Shown: piece after piece, positions 12,095 through 20,059 of the stretch
Layout of the letters: every line of letters starts with the position of its first letter
Position numbering within the stretch: the first letter of the stretch is position 1
Source of the DNA: a virus
IMG/VR virus record: IMGVR_UViG_3300030110_003997
Coordinates: 1 to 20,059 of that record
Length of the DNA stretch: 20,059 bases
Reading direction: 5' to 3' (one strand)
Notes under the pieces: model-generated
Database searches by the model: none
The model's input: only the letters and a program-made list of their open reading frames with translations
What the model was told of the DNA's origin: nothing
Position numbers and translations under genes: made by a program

Positions 12095-14512
12095 ATGAAA
12101 AGTGTATATACAAATGGTAATAGTATTTTTCCTAGCCAAGTAGTTAGTGACGCAGAAAAATCCAGTTGGGAATATGGTGAAAGAGTAGCTCAAGCCATAG
12201 AACAAGAGTGGTTTAGTCAGGGTAGAACAAATGGCAATAGATATTTGACTACTTGGAATAACTATAATAGATTAAGATTATACGCGAGAGGTGAACAACC
12301 AACTCAAAAATATAAAGATGAATTATCTATAAATGGAGATTTATCTTATCTAAACTTAGACTGGAAACCTGTACCTATAGTTTCTAAATTTGTCGATATT
12401 TTGACTAATGGTATATCTAATAAAGATTATCAAATAAATGCTTTTGCTCAAGATCCTCAATCTTTACAAAAAAGAACTGAATATGCTGAAAGATTAGCTC
12501 AAGATATTTTTGCTAGAGACACTATGAAGCAAATAGTTGAAAAATTAGATTCAGCATTATTCAATACAGATATTCCAGAAAATCAACTACCTCAAAGCAT
12601 GGAAGAATTAGAACTTCACATGCAATTAGATTATAAGCAAGCTATAGAAATAGCAGAAGAAGAAGTAATAGATCAAGTTTTAGATTTTAATAAATGGGAT
12701 TTAATTAGACGTAGAATAAATTATGATCTAGTTACTTGCGGTATTGGAGCTTGTAAAACCAATTTTAATACTTCAAATGGTATTACAGTAGATTATGTAG
12801 ATCCAGCTTATTTAATATATTCTTATACAGAAGATCCAAACTTTGAAGATATATATTATGTGGGAGAATTAAAAGCAGTAACATTACCTGAAATAGCTAA
12901 GCAATTTCCAGATTTACCAGATAGTGAATTAGAAAAAATACAAGAGTATCAAGGTGATAAAACTTATATGTATGGTTATGGATATGGTCCATGGGATCAA
13001 AATACTATTCCATTATTATATTTTGAATATAAAACTTACAGTGATCAAGTTTTTAAAGTAAAAGAAACTGAATGGGGTTTACAAAAAGCAATTCAAAAAG
13101 ATGATACTTTTAATCCACCTGCTAATGAAAATTTTGAAGCAGTGGGTAGAACTATTGAAACATTATATAGAGGTGTAAAAGTTTTAGGTACCAATATATT
13201 ATTAAGATGGGAACTATGTCCTAATATGACTAGACCTATGGCTGATACAACAAAAGTAGAAATGAATTATGCTATATGTGCTCCTCGCATGTATAAAGGA
13301 CGTATTGATTCAACAGTAAGTAGAATAACTGGGTTTGCAGATATGATTCAGATAACTCATTTAAAACTACAACAAGTTATAGCTAGAATGGTACCAGATG
13401 GTGTATTCTTAGACATGGATGGTCTTGCTGAAGTTGATCTAGGTAATGGTACTAATTATAATCCTGCTGAAGCACTAAATATGTATTTTCAAACAGGTTC
13501 GGTTGTAGGTAGATCATTAACTCAAGATGGAGAATTAAATCGAGGTAAAGTACCAGTTCAAGAATTACAAACTGGAAATGGTCAAGCAAAAATACAAAGT
13601 TTAATTAGCACATACAATTATTATTTACAAATGATAAGAGATGTGACTGGATTAAATGAAGCTAGAGATGGAGCTTTAGCTGATAAAGACACGTTAGTAG
13701 GTTTACAAAAAATAGCTGCACAAGCTTCTAATATTGCAACTAAACATATTAACAATGCTAGTTTGTATATAACATTAAGAATATGTGAAAATATATCTAA
13801 AAAAATAGCAGACATGCTTAATTTTCCTTTAACTAAAAATTCTTTAAAGCAAAGTATTACAACTTTTAATACTATGACTTTAAGTGAAATAGATAAATTA
13901 AATCTCCATGATTTTGGTATATTTTTAGATATGGAACCAGATGAAGAAGCAAAAGCTCAATTAGAACAAAATATTCAAGTAGCTTTATCAAGTGGAGGAA
14001 TTGATTTAGAAGACGCTATTGATATACGACAAATACGTAATTTAAAATTAGCTAATCAAATGCTAAAACAAAAACGTAAACGTAAATTAAATAGAGAAAG
14101 ACAAATGCAAGCAGAGCAAGCGCAGCAACAGTCTCAATTAAACACTCAATCTAATCAAGCTGCAGCAGAAGCGGAAGTTCAAAAACAACAAGCTTTAACA
14201 ACTGAGAAAGTAAATTTTGAAGAAGCTAAGTCACAATTTGAAATACAACGCATGGAAACTGAAGCAGAAATTAAACGTCAATTAATGGCTGAGGAATTTA
14301 ATTATCAATTGCAATTGGAGCAAATGAAAATGCAGAGAGAAACCCAAAGAGAAGCTGAAATAGAAGATCGTAAAGATAAAAGAACAAGAATAACTGGATC
14401 ACAACAAAGTGAAATGATAAGTCAAAGGAAAAACAATAGTTTACCGGTAGATTTTGAAGCTCAAGGAGTTGTTAATCAAATTAAAAATACAGAAGAATAC
14501 GGAATCCAGTAG
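12095..14512 (+). CDS. Portal protein
   Basis: 805 aa; the dodecameric portal through which DNA enters and leaves. Evidence is its position between terL and the scaffold candidate, its length, and content: an N-terminal alpha/beta region with NYNRLRLYARGEQP and LNLDWKPVPIVSKFVDI, common in portals; a stem/clip region with TRPMADTTKVEMNYAIC; and a QMIRDVTGLNEARDGALA helix like the crown/barrel part. Residues about 648-770 are a long Q/E/K/R-rich coiled coil (RKRKLNRERQMQAEQAQQQ), as in podovirus barrel helices. I recall crAss-like and other Bacteroidetes podovirus portals as similarly long. It starts immediately after the terL stop. Function by context and pattern; fairly sure. Confidence 0.85.
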   Translation: MKSVYTNGNSIFPSQVVSDAEKSSWEYGERVAQAIEQEWFSQGRTNGNRYLTTWNNYNRLRLYARGEQPTQKYKDELSINGDLSYLNLDWKPVPIVSKFVDILTNGISNKDYQINAFAQDPQSLQKRTEYAERLAQDIFARDTMKQIVEKLDSALFNTDIPENQLPQSMEELELHMQLDYKQAIEIAEEEVIDQVLDFNKWDLIRRRINYDLVTCGIGACKTNFNTSNGITVDYVDPAYLIYSYTEDPNFEDIYYVGELKAVTLPEIAKQFPDLPDSELEKIQEYQGDKTYMYGYGYGPWDQNTIPLLYFEYKTYSDQVFKVKETEWGLQKAIQKDDTFNPPANENFEAVGRTIETLYRGVKVLGTNILLRWELCPNMTRPMADTTKVEMNYAICAPRMYKGRIDSTVSRITGFADMIQITHLKLQQVIARMVPDGVFLDMDGLAEVDLGNGTNYNPAEALNMYFQTGSVVGRSLTQDGELNRGKVPVQELQTGNGQAKIQSLISTYNYYLQMIRDVTGLNEARDGALADKDTLVGLQKIAAQASNIATKHINNASLYITLRICENISKKIADMLNFPLTKNSLKQSITTFNTMTLSEIDKLNLHDFGIFLDMEPDEEAKAQLEQNIQVALSSGGIDLEDAIDIRQIRNLKLANQMLKQKRKRKLNRERQMQAEQAQQQSQLNTQSNQAAAEAEVQKQQALTTEKVNFEEAKSQFEIQRMETEAEIKRQLMAEEFNYQLQLEQMKMQRETQREAEIEDRKDKRTRITGSQQSEMISQRKNNSLPVDFEAQGVVNQIKNTEEYGIQ

Positions 14513-14520
14513 TATTAATT

Positions 14521-14541
14521 ATTTAATTATATTATATTATG
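14521..14541 (+). repeat. 21-nt exact repeat, copy 1, at the scaffold gene start
   Basis: ATTTAATTATATTATATTAT plus the G of the start codon at 14539. The identical 21 nt occur at 17250-17270, again ending on a start codon. Both are A/T-only apart from that G. The preceding bases are also similar (TTAATT versus TTAACTT). It could be a promoter with its transcript start near the ATG, or a translation enhancer. Confidence 0.65.
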
Positions 14542-15750
14542 TCACAAAAAAAAGCGGCCGTAGAGGTCAAACAAGAAGGTGAGTTTACTTTAAAAGGTAA
14601 AAGCAAACCTAAAAGAAAGGCAAAAGATTTAGGTAAAACTGATAACACGCCTGTAAAAATGGAGATAAAAAAACCTGTAGAAAAAAAGGTTGAAACTCCT
14701 AAAATTGATTTAACTAAAAAAGAAGATAATGCCATTCAAGAGCGAAAAACAGAGGAGATACCTATGGGCGACAAACCCGAAGTTAGCAGAGAAGTGGACC
14801 AAGAAGTACGGGTCAGCGATACAAATGATAAAGAAGATTCTCCAATCCAAGTAATTGAAGAAATAACGGATGAAGTTAAACCAAAACAAGAAGTTAAAGA
14901 AAAACCTCAATTAATTAAAACACCTGAACTTCCAGAAAATGTAGAAAAATTAGTTACATTTATGAAAGAAACTGGTGGAACTGTTGAGGATTATGTAGAG
15001 TTGAATAAAGATTATTCAAAATTTGATAACGATCAAATATTACAAGAATATTTAAGAAAAAATAAACCTCATTTAGATTCTGAAGATATTAGTCTTATTA
15101 TGGAAGATTATAAATATGATGAAGAATTAGATGAGCAAAAAGAAATACGTAGAAAAAAACTAGCTTATAAAGAAGCTGTTGCTAATGCTAAAAAAGATTT
15201 AGAAAATCAAAAAACTAAATATTATGCTGAAATTAAAAACAGGCCAGGAGCAACACAAGAGCAACAAAAAGCTTTAGATTTTTTCAATCGTTACAATAAA
15301 CAGCAAGAAGAAATAAAGCTGTCACAGGAAGATTTTAAAAATCGTACTAAACAAGTATTAAACAACGAATTTGAAGGTTTTGAATATAGTGTTGGAGAAA
15401 AAAAGTTTAGATACAAAATAAAAGATCCTGTAACAATAGCGGAAACACAGTCTGATATTAACAACTTCGTAGGTAGATTTTTAGGCGAAGATGGTAAAAT
15501 AAAAGATACTGCCGGTTATCATAAAGCTTTATATGCTGCGATGAATACTGATAAATTAGCGTCTCATTTTTATGAGCAAGGTAAAGCTGACGGTGTTAAA
15601 TCACTTGTTCAGCAATCTAAGAATCCATCTACTGATGCGCCAAGGCAAGTTGCCAGCGGGGATGTTTACGTAGGAGGGTTTAAAGTAAAAGCCATTAGTG
15701 GAGCAGATTCATCAAAATTAAAAATCAAAAAACGAACATTTAATAATTAA
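14539..15750 (+). CDS. Candidate scaffolding protein
   Basis: 403 aa, between portal and major capsid genes, the usual scaffold position. Residues 1-130 are K/E/P-rich and disordered (KSKPKRKAKDLGKTDNTPVK and repeated acidic stretches). Residues 130-350 are mostly helical and coiled-coil-prone (NVEKLVTFMKE; QKEIRRKKLAYKEAVANAKK; QQKALDFFNRYNKQQEEIKL). The end is more ordered (GDVYVGGFKVKAIS) and finishes basic (KLKIKKRTFNN), as expected for a capsid-binding C-terminus. No serine or cysteine protease signature was seen, so it does not look fused to a prohead protease. The start lies on the 21-nt repeat. Role from position and composition. Confidence 0.6.
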   Translation: MSQKKAAVEVKQEGEFTLKGKSKPKRKAKDLGKTDNTPVKMEIKKPVEKKVETPKIDLTKKEDNAIQERKTEEIPMGDKPEVSREVDQEVRVSDTNDKEDSPIQVIEEITDEVKPKQEVKEKPQLIKTPELPENVEKLVTFMKETGGTVEDYVELNKDYSKFDNDQILQEYLRKNKPHLDSEDISLIMEDYKYDEELDEQKEIRRKKLAYKEAVANAKKDLENQKTKYYAEIKNRPGATQEQQKALDFFNRYNKQQEEIKLSQEDFKNRTKQVLNNEFEGFEYSVGEKKFRYKIKDPVTIAETQSDINNFVGRFLGEDGKIKDTAGYHKALYAAMNTDKLASHFYEQGKADGVKSLVQQSKNPSTDAPRQVASGDVYVGGFKVKAISGADSSKLKIKKRTFNN

Positions 15751-15761
15751 AATTTAAAATT

Positions 15762-17201
15762 ATGGCTTTAAATCCCCAGTTTGGCTCGATTATACCTAGT
15801 CAAACTCAAGAAGTCTTACAAACTAACTATTTACAGTGGACAGATCCTGCTGCTGCTGATTTCCAATCTTTTGCGAATCAGTATCTTCCAGAGATTTATG
15901 AAGCTGAAGTTGAAAGATATGGTAATAGAACTTTATCTGGATTCTTAAGAATGGTTGGGGCGGAGCTTCCAATGACAAGTGACCAAGTAATCTGGTCTGA
16001 ACAAAATAGATTACATATCGCGTATGACAACTGTACATTTGTTAGTGCTACAGGTGTTATTACACTTAACCCAGGTGCGGTTGCAGGAGTATTCAATGTT
16101 ATTTCTGTTAACTCTACTGTAGTGATTATGGACGACTTCGGTAACGAAGCTAAAGCTCTTGTTACTGCTAGTACTCCTGGTGCTGCTGGTACAATTACTG
16201 TATCTCCTTATACAGCTGCTAATTTAGCAGGTGCTGGACTAGTTGGTGTTGTAAAAGTATTCGTATACGGTTCTGAGTACAGAAAAGGATCTGTTACTCC
16301 TAACTACGATGCTGCTACTGCTCCTGACGGATACATTAGTGTTGACCCGCAGTTTACTCAATTCTCTAACTTACCTGTAATTATCAGAAACAAATACGTA
16401 GTAAATGGTTCTGATACAGCACAGATCGGTTGGGTTGAGGTTTCAACTGAAGATGGAACTGGAGGATACTTATGGTATCTAAAAGCTGAATCTGAAACTA
16501 GATTAAGATTTGAGGATTATTTAGAAATGATGTGTGTAGAAGGTGAATTAGTTGATACAGCTGTTTCTCCTATTGCAAATTTAAAAGGAACACAAGGTTT
16601 ATTTGCAGCTATCGAAGATAGAGGTAATGTACAGGTTGGTTTCGCTGCAGCTACAGGTATCAGTGATTTCGATGATATTCTTAGAAACTTAGATACTCAG
16701 GGTGCAATTGAAGAGAACATGTTATTCTTAGATAGACAAACAGCTCTTGACTTTGATGATATGCTTGCTGCAATTTCAGCAGGTAGTGCAGGTGGTACTG
16801 CTTTTGGTTTATTTGAAAACTCAGAAGAAATGGCATTAAACTTAGGTTTTAGCGGTTTCAGAAGAGGTTCATATGACTTCTACAAAACAGATTGGAAATA
16901 CTTAAACGATGCTTCTACAAGAGGTGCGCAAGTTGGACCAAACTCAATTGAAGGAGTTTTAATACCAGCTGGTACTACAACTGTTTATGATCAAATTTTA
17001 GGAACTAACATCAGAAGACCTTTCTTACACGTAAGATATAGAGCTTCACAAACGGATGATAGAAGAATGAAGTCTTGGTTAACAGGTTCTGTTGGTGGTG
17101 CATTTACTAGTGATCTTGATGCGATGGAAGTAAACTTCCTTTCAGAAAGATGTTTAGTAACTCAAGCTGCTAACAACTTTGTATTATTCAAAGGAGTATA
17201 A
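15762..17201 (+). CDS. Major capsid protein
   Basis: 479 aa, the shell subunit. Evidence: position after the scaffold candidate; moderate length; an N-terminal arm of about 85 residues (QYLPEIYEAEVERYGNRTLSGFLRMVG); a beta-rich Ala/Gly/Thr insertion at about 88-170 (VISVNSTVVIMDDFGNEAKA; TVSPYTAANL; VVKVFVYGSE) that looks like an I-domain-type insert; a spine-like helical part (DDILRNLDTQGAIEENMLFL); and a C-terminal ending, EVNFLSERCLVTQAANNFVL, of the kind seen in Bacteroidetes phage capsids. GC is raised (about 33-43% in sampled lines) with more AAC, TTC and GAC codons, as expected for high expression. The fold (HK97) is inferred. A terminator follows. Confidence 0.85.
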   Translation: MALNPQFGSIIPSQTQEVLQTNYLQWTDPAAADFQSFANQYLPEIYEAEVERYGNRTLSGFLRMVGAELPMTSDQVIWSEQNRLHIAYDNCTFVSATGVITLNPGAVAGVFNVISVNSTVVIMDDFGNEAKALVTASTPGAAGTITVSPYTAANLAGAGLVGVVKVFVYGSEYRKGSVTPNYDAATAPDGYISVDPQFTQFSNLPVIIRNKYVVNGSDTAQIGWVEVSTEDGTGGYLWYLKAESETRLRFEDYLEMMCVEGELVDTAVSPIANLKGTQGLFAAIEDRGNVQVGFAAATGISDFDDILRNLDTQGAIEENMLFLDRQTALDFDDMLAAISAGSAGGTAFGLFENSEEMALNLGFSGFRRGSYDFYKTDWKYLNDASTRGAQVGPNSIEGVLIPAGTTTVYDQILGTNIRRPFLHVRYRASQTDDRRMKSWLTGSVGGAFTSDLDAMEVNFLSERCLVTQAANNFVLFKGV

Positions 17202-17210
17202 CTATTCATA

Positions 17211-17244
17211 AAGGTTAGGGCGCTTCGGCGCCCATATACCTTTT
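17211..17244 (+). terminator. Rho-independent terminator with TTCG loop after the capsid gene
   Basis: Inner perfect stem GGGCGC/GCGCCC (17218-17223 with 17228-17233) with a TTCG tetraloop at 17224-17227. The outer stem AAGGT/ACCTT (17211-17215 with 17238-17242) is separated by a small internal loop, followed by a short T run. It starts 9 nt after the MCP stop. Confidence 0.85.
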
Positions 17245-17249
17245 AACTT

Positions 17250-17270
17250 ATTTAATTATATTATATTATG
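17250..17270 (+). repeat. 21-nt exact repeat, copy 2, at the start of the 17268 gene
   Basis: Identical to 14521-14541, ending on the ATG of the next gene. It begins only about 6 nt after the T run of the terminator. If that terminator is efficient, a promoter for the 17268 gene would have to overlap this repeat or the terminator itself. Confidence 0.65.
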
Positions 17271-18092
17271 GCAAAAAAACAAAAACAACAAGAGGTTGTA
17301 GAAGATGCAGTAGTCGCTGCAGTTAAAGCTACACCAAATCCTAAACCAGCTAAACCAAGCTGGGAGGTAAAAGATAGAACTTATATACTAACAGGAAAAA
17401 AAGAACCTTTAACATTTACAATACCAGGTAAGCACACTAGAAAACACGCTTTACTTTGGTATGATTCTTCAAAAGGAGAACAAAGAGAATTGAGATACGC
17501 TACAAATATGTCAAGTCCTTTTGTAGATGAACAAAAAGGAGAAGTAACATTAGGACATATAACTTTTAGAGATGGAACATTACATGTACCTAAAGAAAGA
17601 GTTGCTTTACAAAAACTACTTTCTCTATACCATCCAATGAAAGAGCTTAGATACAAAGAGTTAATTCCACAAAAAATTGCAGATGATGAAATTGCGAATA
17701 TAGAGTGGGAAATTGAAGCTTTAAATATGGCTAGATCAATGGACGTAGATATGGCAGAAGCAATTGTAAGAGTAGAGTACGGTTCAAAAGTTAATAAAAT
17801 GTCTTCTAAAGAATTAAAAAGAGATTTATTACTTTTAGCTAAACAAAATCCTAAACTATTTATATCATTAGCTGCAGACGAAAATGTTCAATTAAGAAAT
17901 TTTGCGATTAATGCGGTTGAAGCAGATATTATTAGAATATCTCCAGATCAAAGAACAGTTCACTGGTCAAGTAATGATAGAAAATTAATGAACATTCCTT
18001 TTGAAGAAAATCCATATTCAGCTATTGCTGCTTGGTTTAAAACAGATGAAGGAGTAGAAGTATTTAAGTCAATACAAAAAAGACTCAATTAA
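17268..18092 (+). CDS. Hypothetical virion or head protein downstream of MCP
   Basis: 274 aa. Residues 1-32 are a K/Q/A/P-rich, probably disordered arm (MAKKQKQQEVVEDA; KATPNPKPAKPSWEV). Residues 33-115 are beta-rich (RTYILTGKKEPLTFTIP; KHALLWYDSSKGEQRELRY; EVTLGHITFRDGTLHVP). The rest is helical (IADDEIANIEWEIEALNMAR; SSKELKRDLLLLAKQNPKLF) with an end PYSAIAAWFKTDEGVEVFKS. I do not recognise the family. Being alone between two TTCG-loop terminators, with its own 21-nt leader, suggests separately set expression, perhaps of an abundant accessory head protein. Function unknown. Confidence 0.6.
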   Translation: MAKKQKQQEVVEDAVVAAVKATPNPKPAKPSWEVKDRTYILTGKKEPLTFTIPGKHTRKHALLWYDSSKGEQRELRYATNMSSPFVDEQKGEVTLGHITFRDGTLHVPKERVALQKLLSLYHPMKELRYKELIPQKIADDEIANIEWEIEALNMARSMDVDMAEAIVRVEYGSKVNKMSSKELKRDLLLLAKQNPKLFISLAADENVQLRNFAINAVEADIIRISPDQRTVHWSSNDRKLMNIPFEENPYSAIAAWFKTDEGVEVFKSIQKRLN

Positions 18093-18099
18093 TAGTAAC

Positions 18100-18121
18100 A
18101 AGGCGGGTTCGCCCGCCTTTT
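18100..18121 (+). terminator. Rho-independent terminator with TTCG loop
   Basis: Perfect 8-bp stem AAGGCGGG/CCCGCCTT (18100-18107 with 18112-18119) around a TTCG loop, running into TTTT at 18118-18121. It lies 7 nt after the stop of the 17268 gene. Confidence 0.9.
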
Positions 18122-18138
18122 ATTAAAATAAAAATATA

Positions 18139-18906
18139 ATGGTAAACGTTAACGCAGTATATCAAACAGTACTACTAATCCTTAATCAACAACAAAGAGG
18201 TTACATAACTCCTGATGAATTCAATAAAATTGGAACACAGGCTCAGTTAGCTATATTTGAAGGATATGCTAGTGATTTGAATCAGCAATATCGAATGCCA
18301 CAAAATGATACGGAATATGCTAACCGTATTAAAAATATAGAACAAAAACTACAGTTTTTTCAAAGAACTGCTACACCTGTCTATGATGTTCCTAGTGGAA
18401 CATTTCCTACTTTAGATTTTACAGCTTTTAATGATCCAGTAATCAATGCACCTAATCCAGTAGTTGTAGGAACATTAGGAATAACTAATGATGTTTTATA
18501 TAGATTAGGTACAGTATTTTATAGAGACTATGATCTTGGTCAATATACCCAACCTAACGAGTTAAGACAATTAATATTATCTCCTTTAACTCAACCTACA
18601 GAAAAATTTCCATTATATACTTATGAGAATAATGTTTTAAGAATATATCCTAGTAGTATACAAGATGGTATAACTTTTACTTATTTAGCTAAACCTCAAG
18701 ATATTGTGTGGGGTTTTACTACTGGTCCGCAAGGACAATATTTATATGAACAACAATCCTCTGTACAATTTGGATTAGATCAAACAGAACAAGACGAATT
18801 AATATTAAGAATATTAGCTTATTCAGGAGTAATATTACAAGACCCAACTATAATACAAGCTGCATCACAACAGGTTGCTGCTCAAGATAATAACGAAAAA
18901 CAATAA
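18139..18906 (+). CDS. Candidate head-tail connector or adaptor protein
   Basis: 255 aa. The N-terminal half is helical (YQTVLLILNQQQRGYITPDE; FNKIGTQAQLAIFEGYASDL; NRIKNIEQKLQFFQRTA), resembling the helical core of adaptor proteins that bind below the portal. The middle and C-terminal half are beta-rich with a conserved-looking strand pair (NVLRIYPSSIQDGITFTYLA; KPQDIVWGF), and the end is helical and Gln-rich. QRGYITPxEFN is a start I associate with connector-type proteins of Bacteroidetes phages. It lies after MCP and before another virion candidate, 3 nt apart. The leader is AAAATAAAAATATAATG without Shine-Dalgarno. Role inferred from context. Confidence 0.58.
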   Translation: MVNVNAVYQTVLLILNQQQRGYITPDEFNKIGTQAQLAIFEGYASDLNQQYRMPQNDTEYANRIKNIEQKLQFFQRTATPVYDVPSGTFPTLDFTAFNDPVINAPNPVVVGTLGITNDVLYRLGTVFYRDYDLGQYTQPNELRQLILSPLTQPTEKFPLYTYENNVLRIYPSSIQDGITFTYLAKPQDIVWGFTTGPQGQYLYEQQSSVQFGLDQTEQDELILRILAYSGVILQDPTIIQAASQQVAAQDNNEKQ

Positions 18907-18909
18907 CAT

Positions 18910-20059
18910 ATGCCAATGCCAGATGGTGGATTAATCACCGAAACTAATGCACAATATTACGCGGGAGCGCAGGGATTTGTAGTAACAGCACCGGCTGGTC
19001 AAAGTGATTTTACGTTTACATTTGACACGCCTTTAAACTTTGGTTCATTTGATCCTGCTATACCAGAATATGCTTTAAATAATTTTAAACTATATAGTAG
19101 TCCAGATGGAATAACATACACGGAATATATTTTAAGTTACACCGTAGATGTTCAACCAAATAATAATACTTTAATTCAATTAGCGGCACCATTACCTCAA
19201 AACAATGTTTTAGTTTGTCAGTTAAAAACTATTGACGGAGGGAGTTTTGGTAGTAGAGATGCTTATGGTATGGCTACAGAAGAAAATTATGGAAGTTATG
19301 CTTATTTAACTTTAGAAGATATTGTGAATAATTTTATAGTAGGATATGTAGGAGAACAAAAACTTATACCTAATGTAAGAAGAAGTGATATAATATTTCA
19401 TGCTAAAAGAGGATTACAAGAGTTTAGTTATGATACTTTAAAGTCTGTAAAATCTCAAGAATTAACTGTGCCACATACTTTAAATAATATATTACCACAA
19501 GATTATGTAAATTACGTAAGAGTATCTCGTATAGATAATTTAGGAGTAAAAAGAATTATATACCCAGCTAATAATCTAACTATATCACCCTATGAAAGTC
19601 CACTACAAGATAATTTAGGGCAACCAACTCAAGATAATTTTGAAGATAATTTAGAAGGAACTTCACAAACTGAAAGAAAATGGAAACAAGCTAATACTAA
19701 TTTAGTAAATGGTTTACCTAGTTTTGCTTTATATAATGAAGGTATGGATTGGGCAGGATACAACTGGGGTTATGGTGGATTCTGGTACTGGGGTTGGGGT
19801 GAACAATATGGTATGTCACCACAATATGCTCAATATAATGGTTGGTTTAATATGAATCCAAGAGAAGGTAAAATATCTTTTTCAAGTAATTTAATTGGAG
19901 CACAGATAGTTTTAGAATATATATCTGACGGTCTTGCTTATGATTTAGATAGCAGAATACCTAAAATGGCCGAAGCTGCTTTATATGCTTATATTTCACA
20001 TGCTATAATTGCTAGTAGAATAAATCAACCTGAATATATAGTACAAAGATTAAAAAGAG
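18910..20059 (+). CDS. Candidate connector or virion protein, truncated by window end
   Basis: ATG at 18910 is 3 nt after the previous stop, and the frame stays open to the last base, giving 383 residues so far. The first 110 residues are beta-rich (GFVVTAPAGQSDFTFTF; NNTLIQLAAPLPQNNVLVCQ), perhaps a separate beta domain. Residues 130-225 are mixed helix and strand (TLEDIVNNFIVGYVGEQKLI; RSDIIFHAKRGLQEFSY; DYVNYVRVSRID), typical of head-tail joining or adaptor proteins. Residues 281-296 are very aromatic, with W281, W286, W292, W294 and W296 among Gly and Tyr. The end is helical (RIPKMAEAALYAYISHAI). The missing C-terminus prevents a firm family call. Confidence 0.62.
   Translation, partial: MPMPDGGLITETNAQYYAGAQGFVVTAPAGQSDFTFTFDTPLNFGSFDPAIPEYALNNFKLYSSPDGITYTEYILSYTVDVQPNNNTLIQLAAPLPQNNVLVCQLKTIDGGSFGSRDAYGMATEENYGSYAYLTLEDIVNNFIVGYVGEQKLIPNVRRSDIIFHAKRGLQEFSYDTLKSVKSQELTVPHTLNNILPQDYVNYVRVSRIDNLGVKRIIYPANNLTISPYESPLQDNLGQPTQDNFEDNLEGTSQTERKWKQANTNLVNGLPSFALYNEGMDWAGYNWGYGGFWYWGWGEQYGMSPQYAQYNGWFNMNPREGKISFSSNLIGAQIVLEYISDGLAYDLDSRIPKMAEAALYAYISHAIIASRINQPEYIVQRLKR

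Noticed and set aside
1-20059. Lysogeny or mobile-element genes, tRNAs, CRISPR arrays
   Set aside because: No integrase, transposase, cloverleaf or regularly spaced repeat array was seen on either strand by reading; small tRNAs could only be excluded firmly by a covariance-model scan.

Overview
The window is a stretch of a tailed double-stranded DNA phage genome, or a phage contig from a metagenome. All the genes I support lie on the + strand, are tightly packed (many stop/start overlaps of 1-8 nt) and are AT-rich, around 30% GC by eye. The order small terminase candidate, TerL, portal, scaffold candidate, major capsid protein, head-tail connector candidates is a classic head-morphogenesis module. 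The host is most likely a marine-type Bacteroidetes (flavobacterium). Starts have no Shine-Dalgarno sequence and are preceded by A/T-only leaders such as AAATTAAATTAAATG, and the one secreted protein has a flavobacterial-looking signal peptide ending in SQ-E. The host is inferred, and tail morphology cannot be read from this window.

Layout. 1-192 is the 3' end of an unknown gene. 212-2000 encodes a chaperonin pair, groEL then groES, overlapping and in the reverse of the usual bacterial order. 1997-7712 is a run of small, mostly unrecognised genes: a winged-helix-like protein, Gly-rich and His/Lys/charge-rich proteins, two beta-rich virion-like proteins, a 51-aa CGC...LNKKFPY protein and an HExxH zincin-like protein. 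Several share short SPxN/NPF-type motifs near their N-termini. 7705-8169 is a holin-like membrane protein. 8224-9053 holds a secreted protein and two small conserved-looking proteins. 9053-9661 encodes a protein I read as two GroES-like (Cpn10) folds in tandem. 9606-17201 is the packaging and capsid block. 17211-18121 has one gene between two strong TTCG-loop terminators. 18139-20059 holds two connector or virion candidates, the last running off the end.

Most notable points: (1) one structural region encodes a full chaperonin system, with GroEL, a canonical GroES and a second, divergent, apparently duplicated co-chaperonin next to the terminase genes; (2) about 640 bp inside terL, over the ATPase domain, is near 45% GC against 18-30% around it, suggesting an allele-replacement patch from a more GC-rich relative or an assembly chimera; (3) a short proline motif recurs across neighbouring unrelated proteins; (4) an exact 21-nt sequence is repeated at the starts of the scaffold gene and the gene after the capsid gene. 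No tRNA, rRNA, CRISPR array, integrase or insertion sequence was seen, and no gene-free stretch exceeds about 70 bases.
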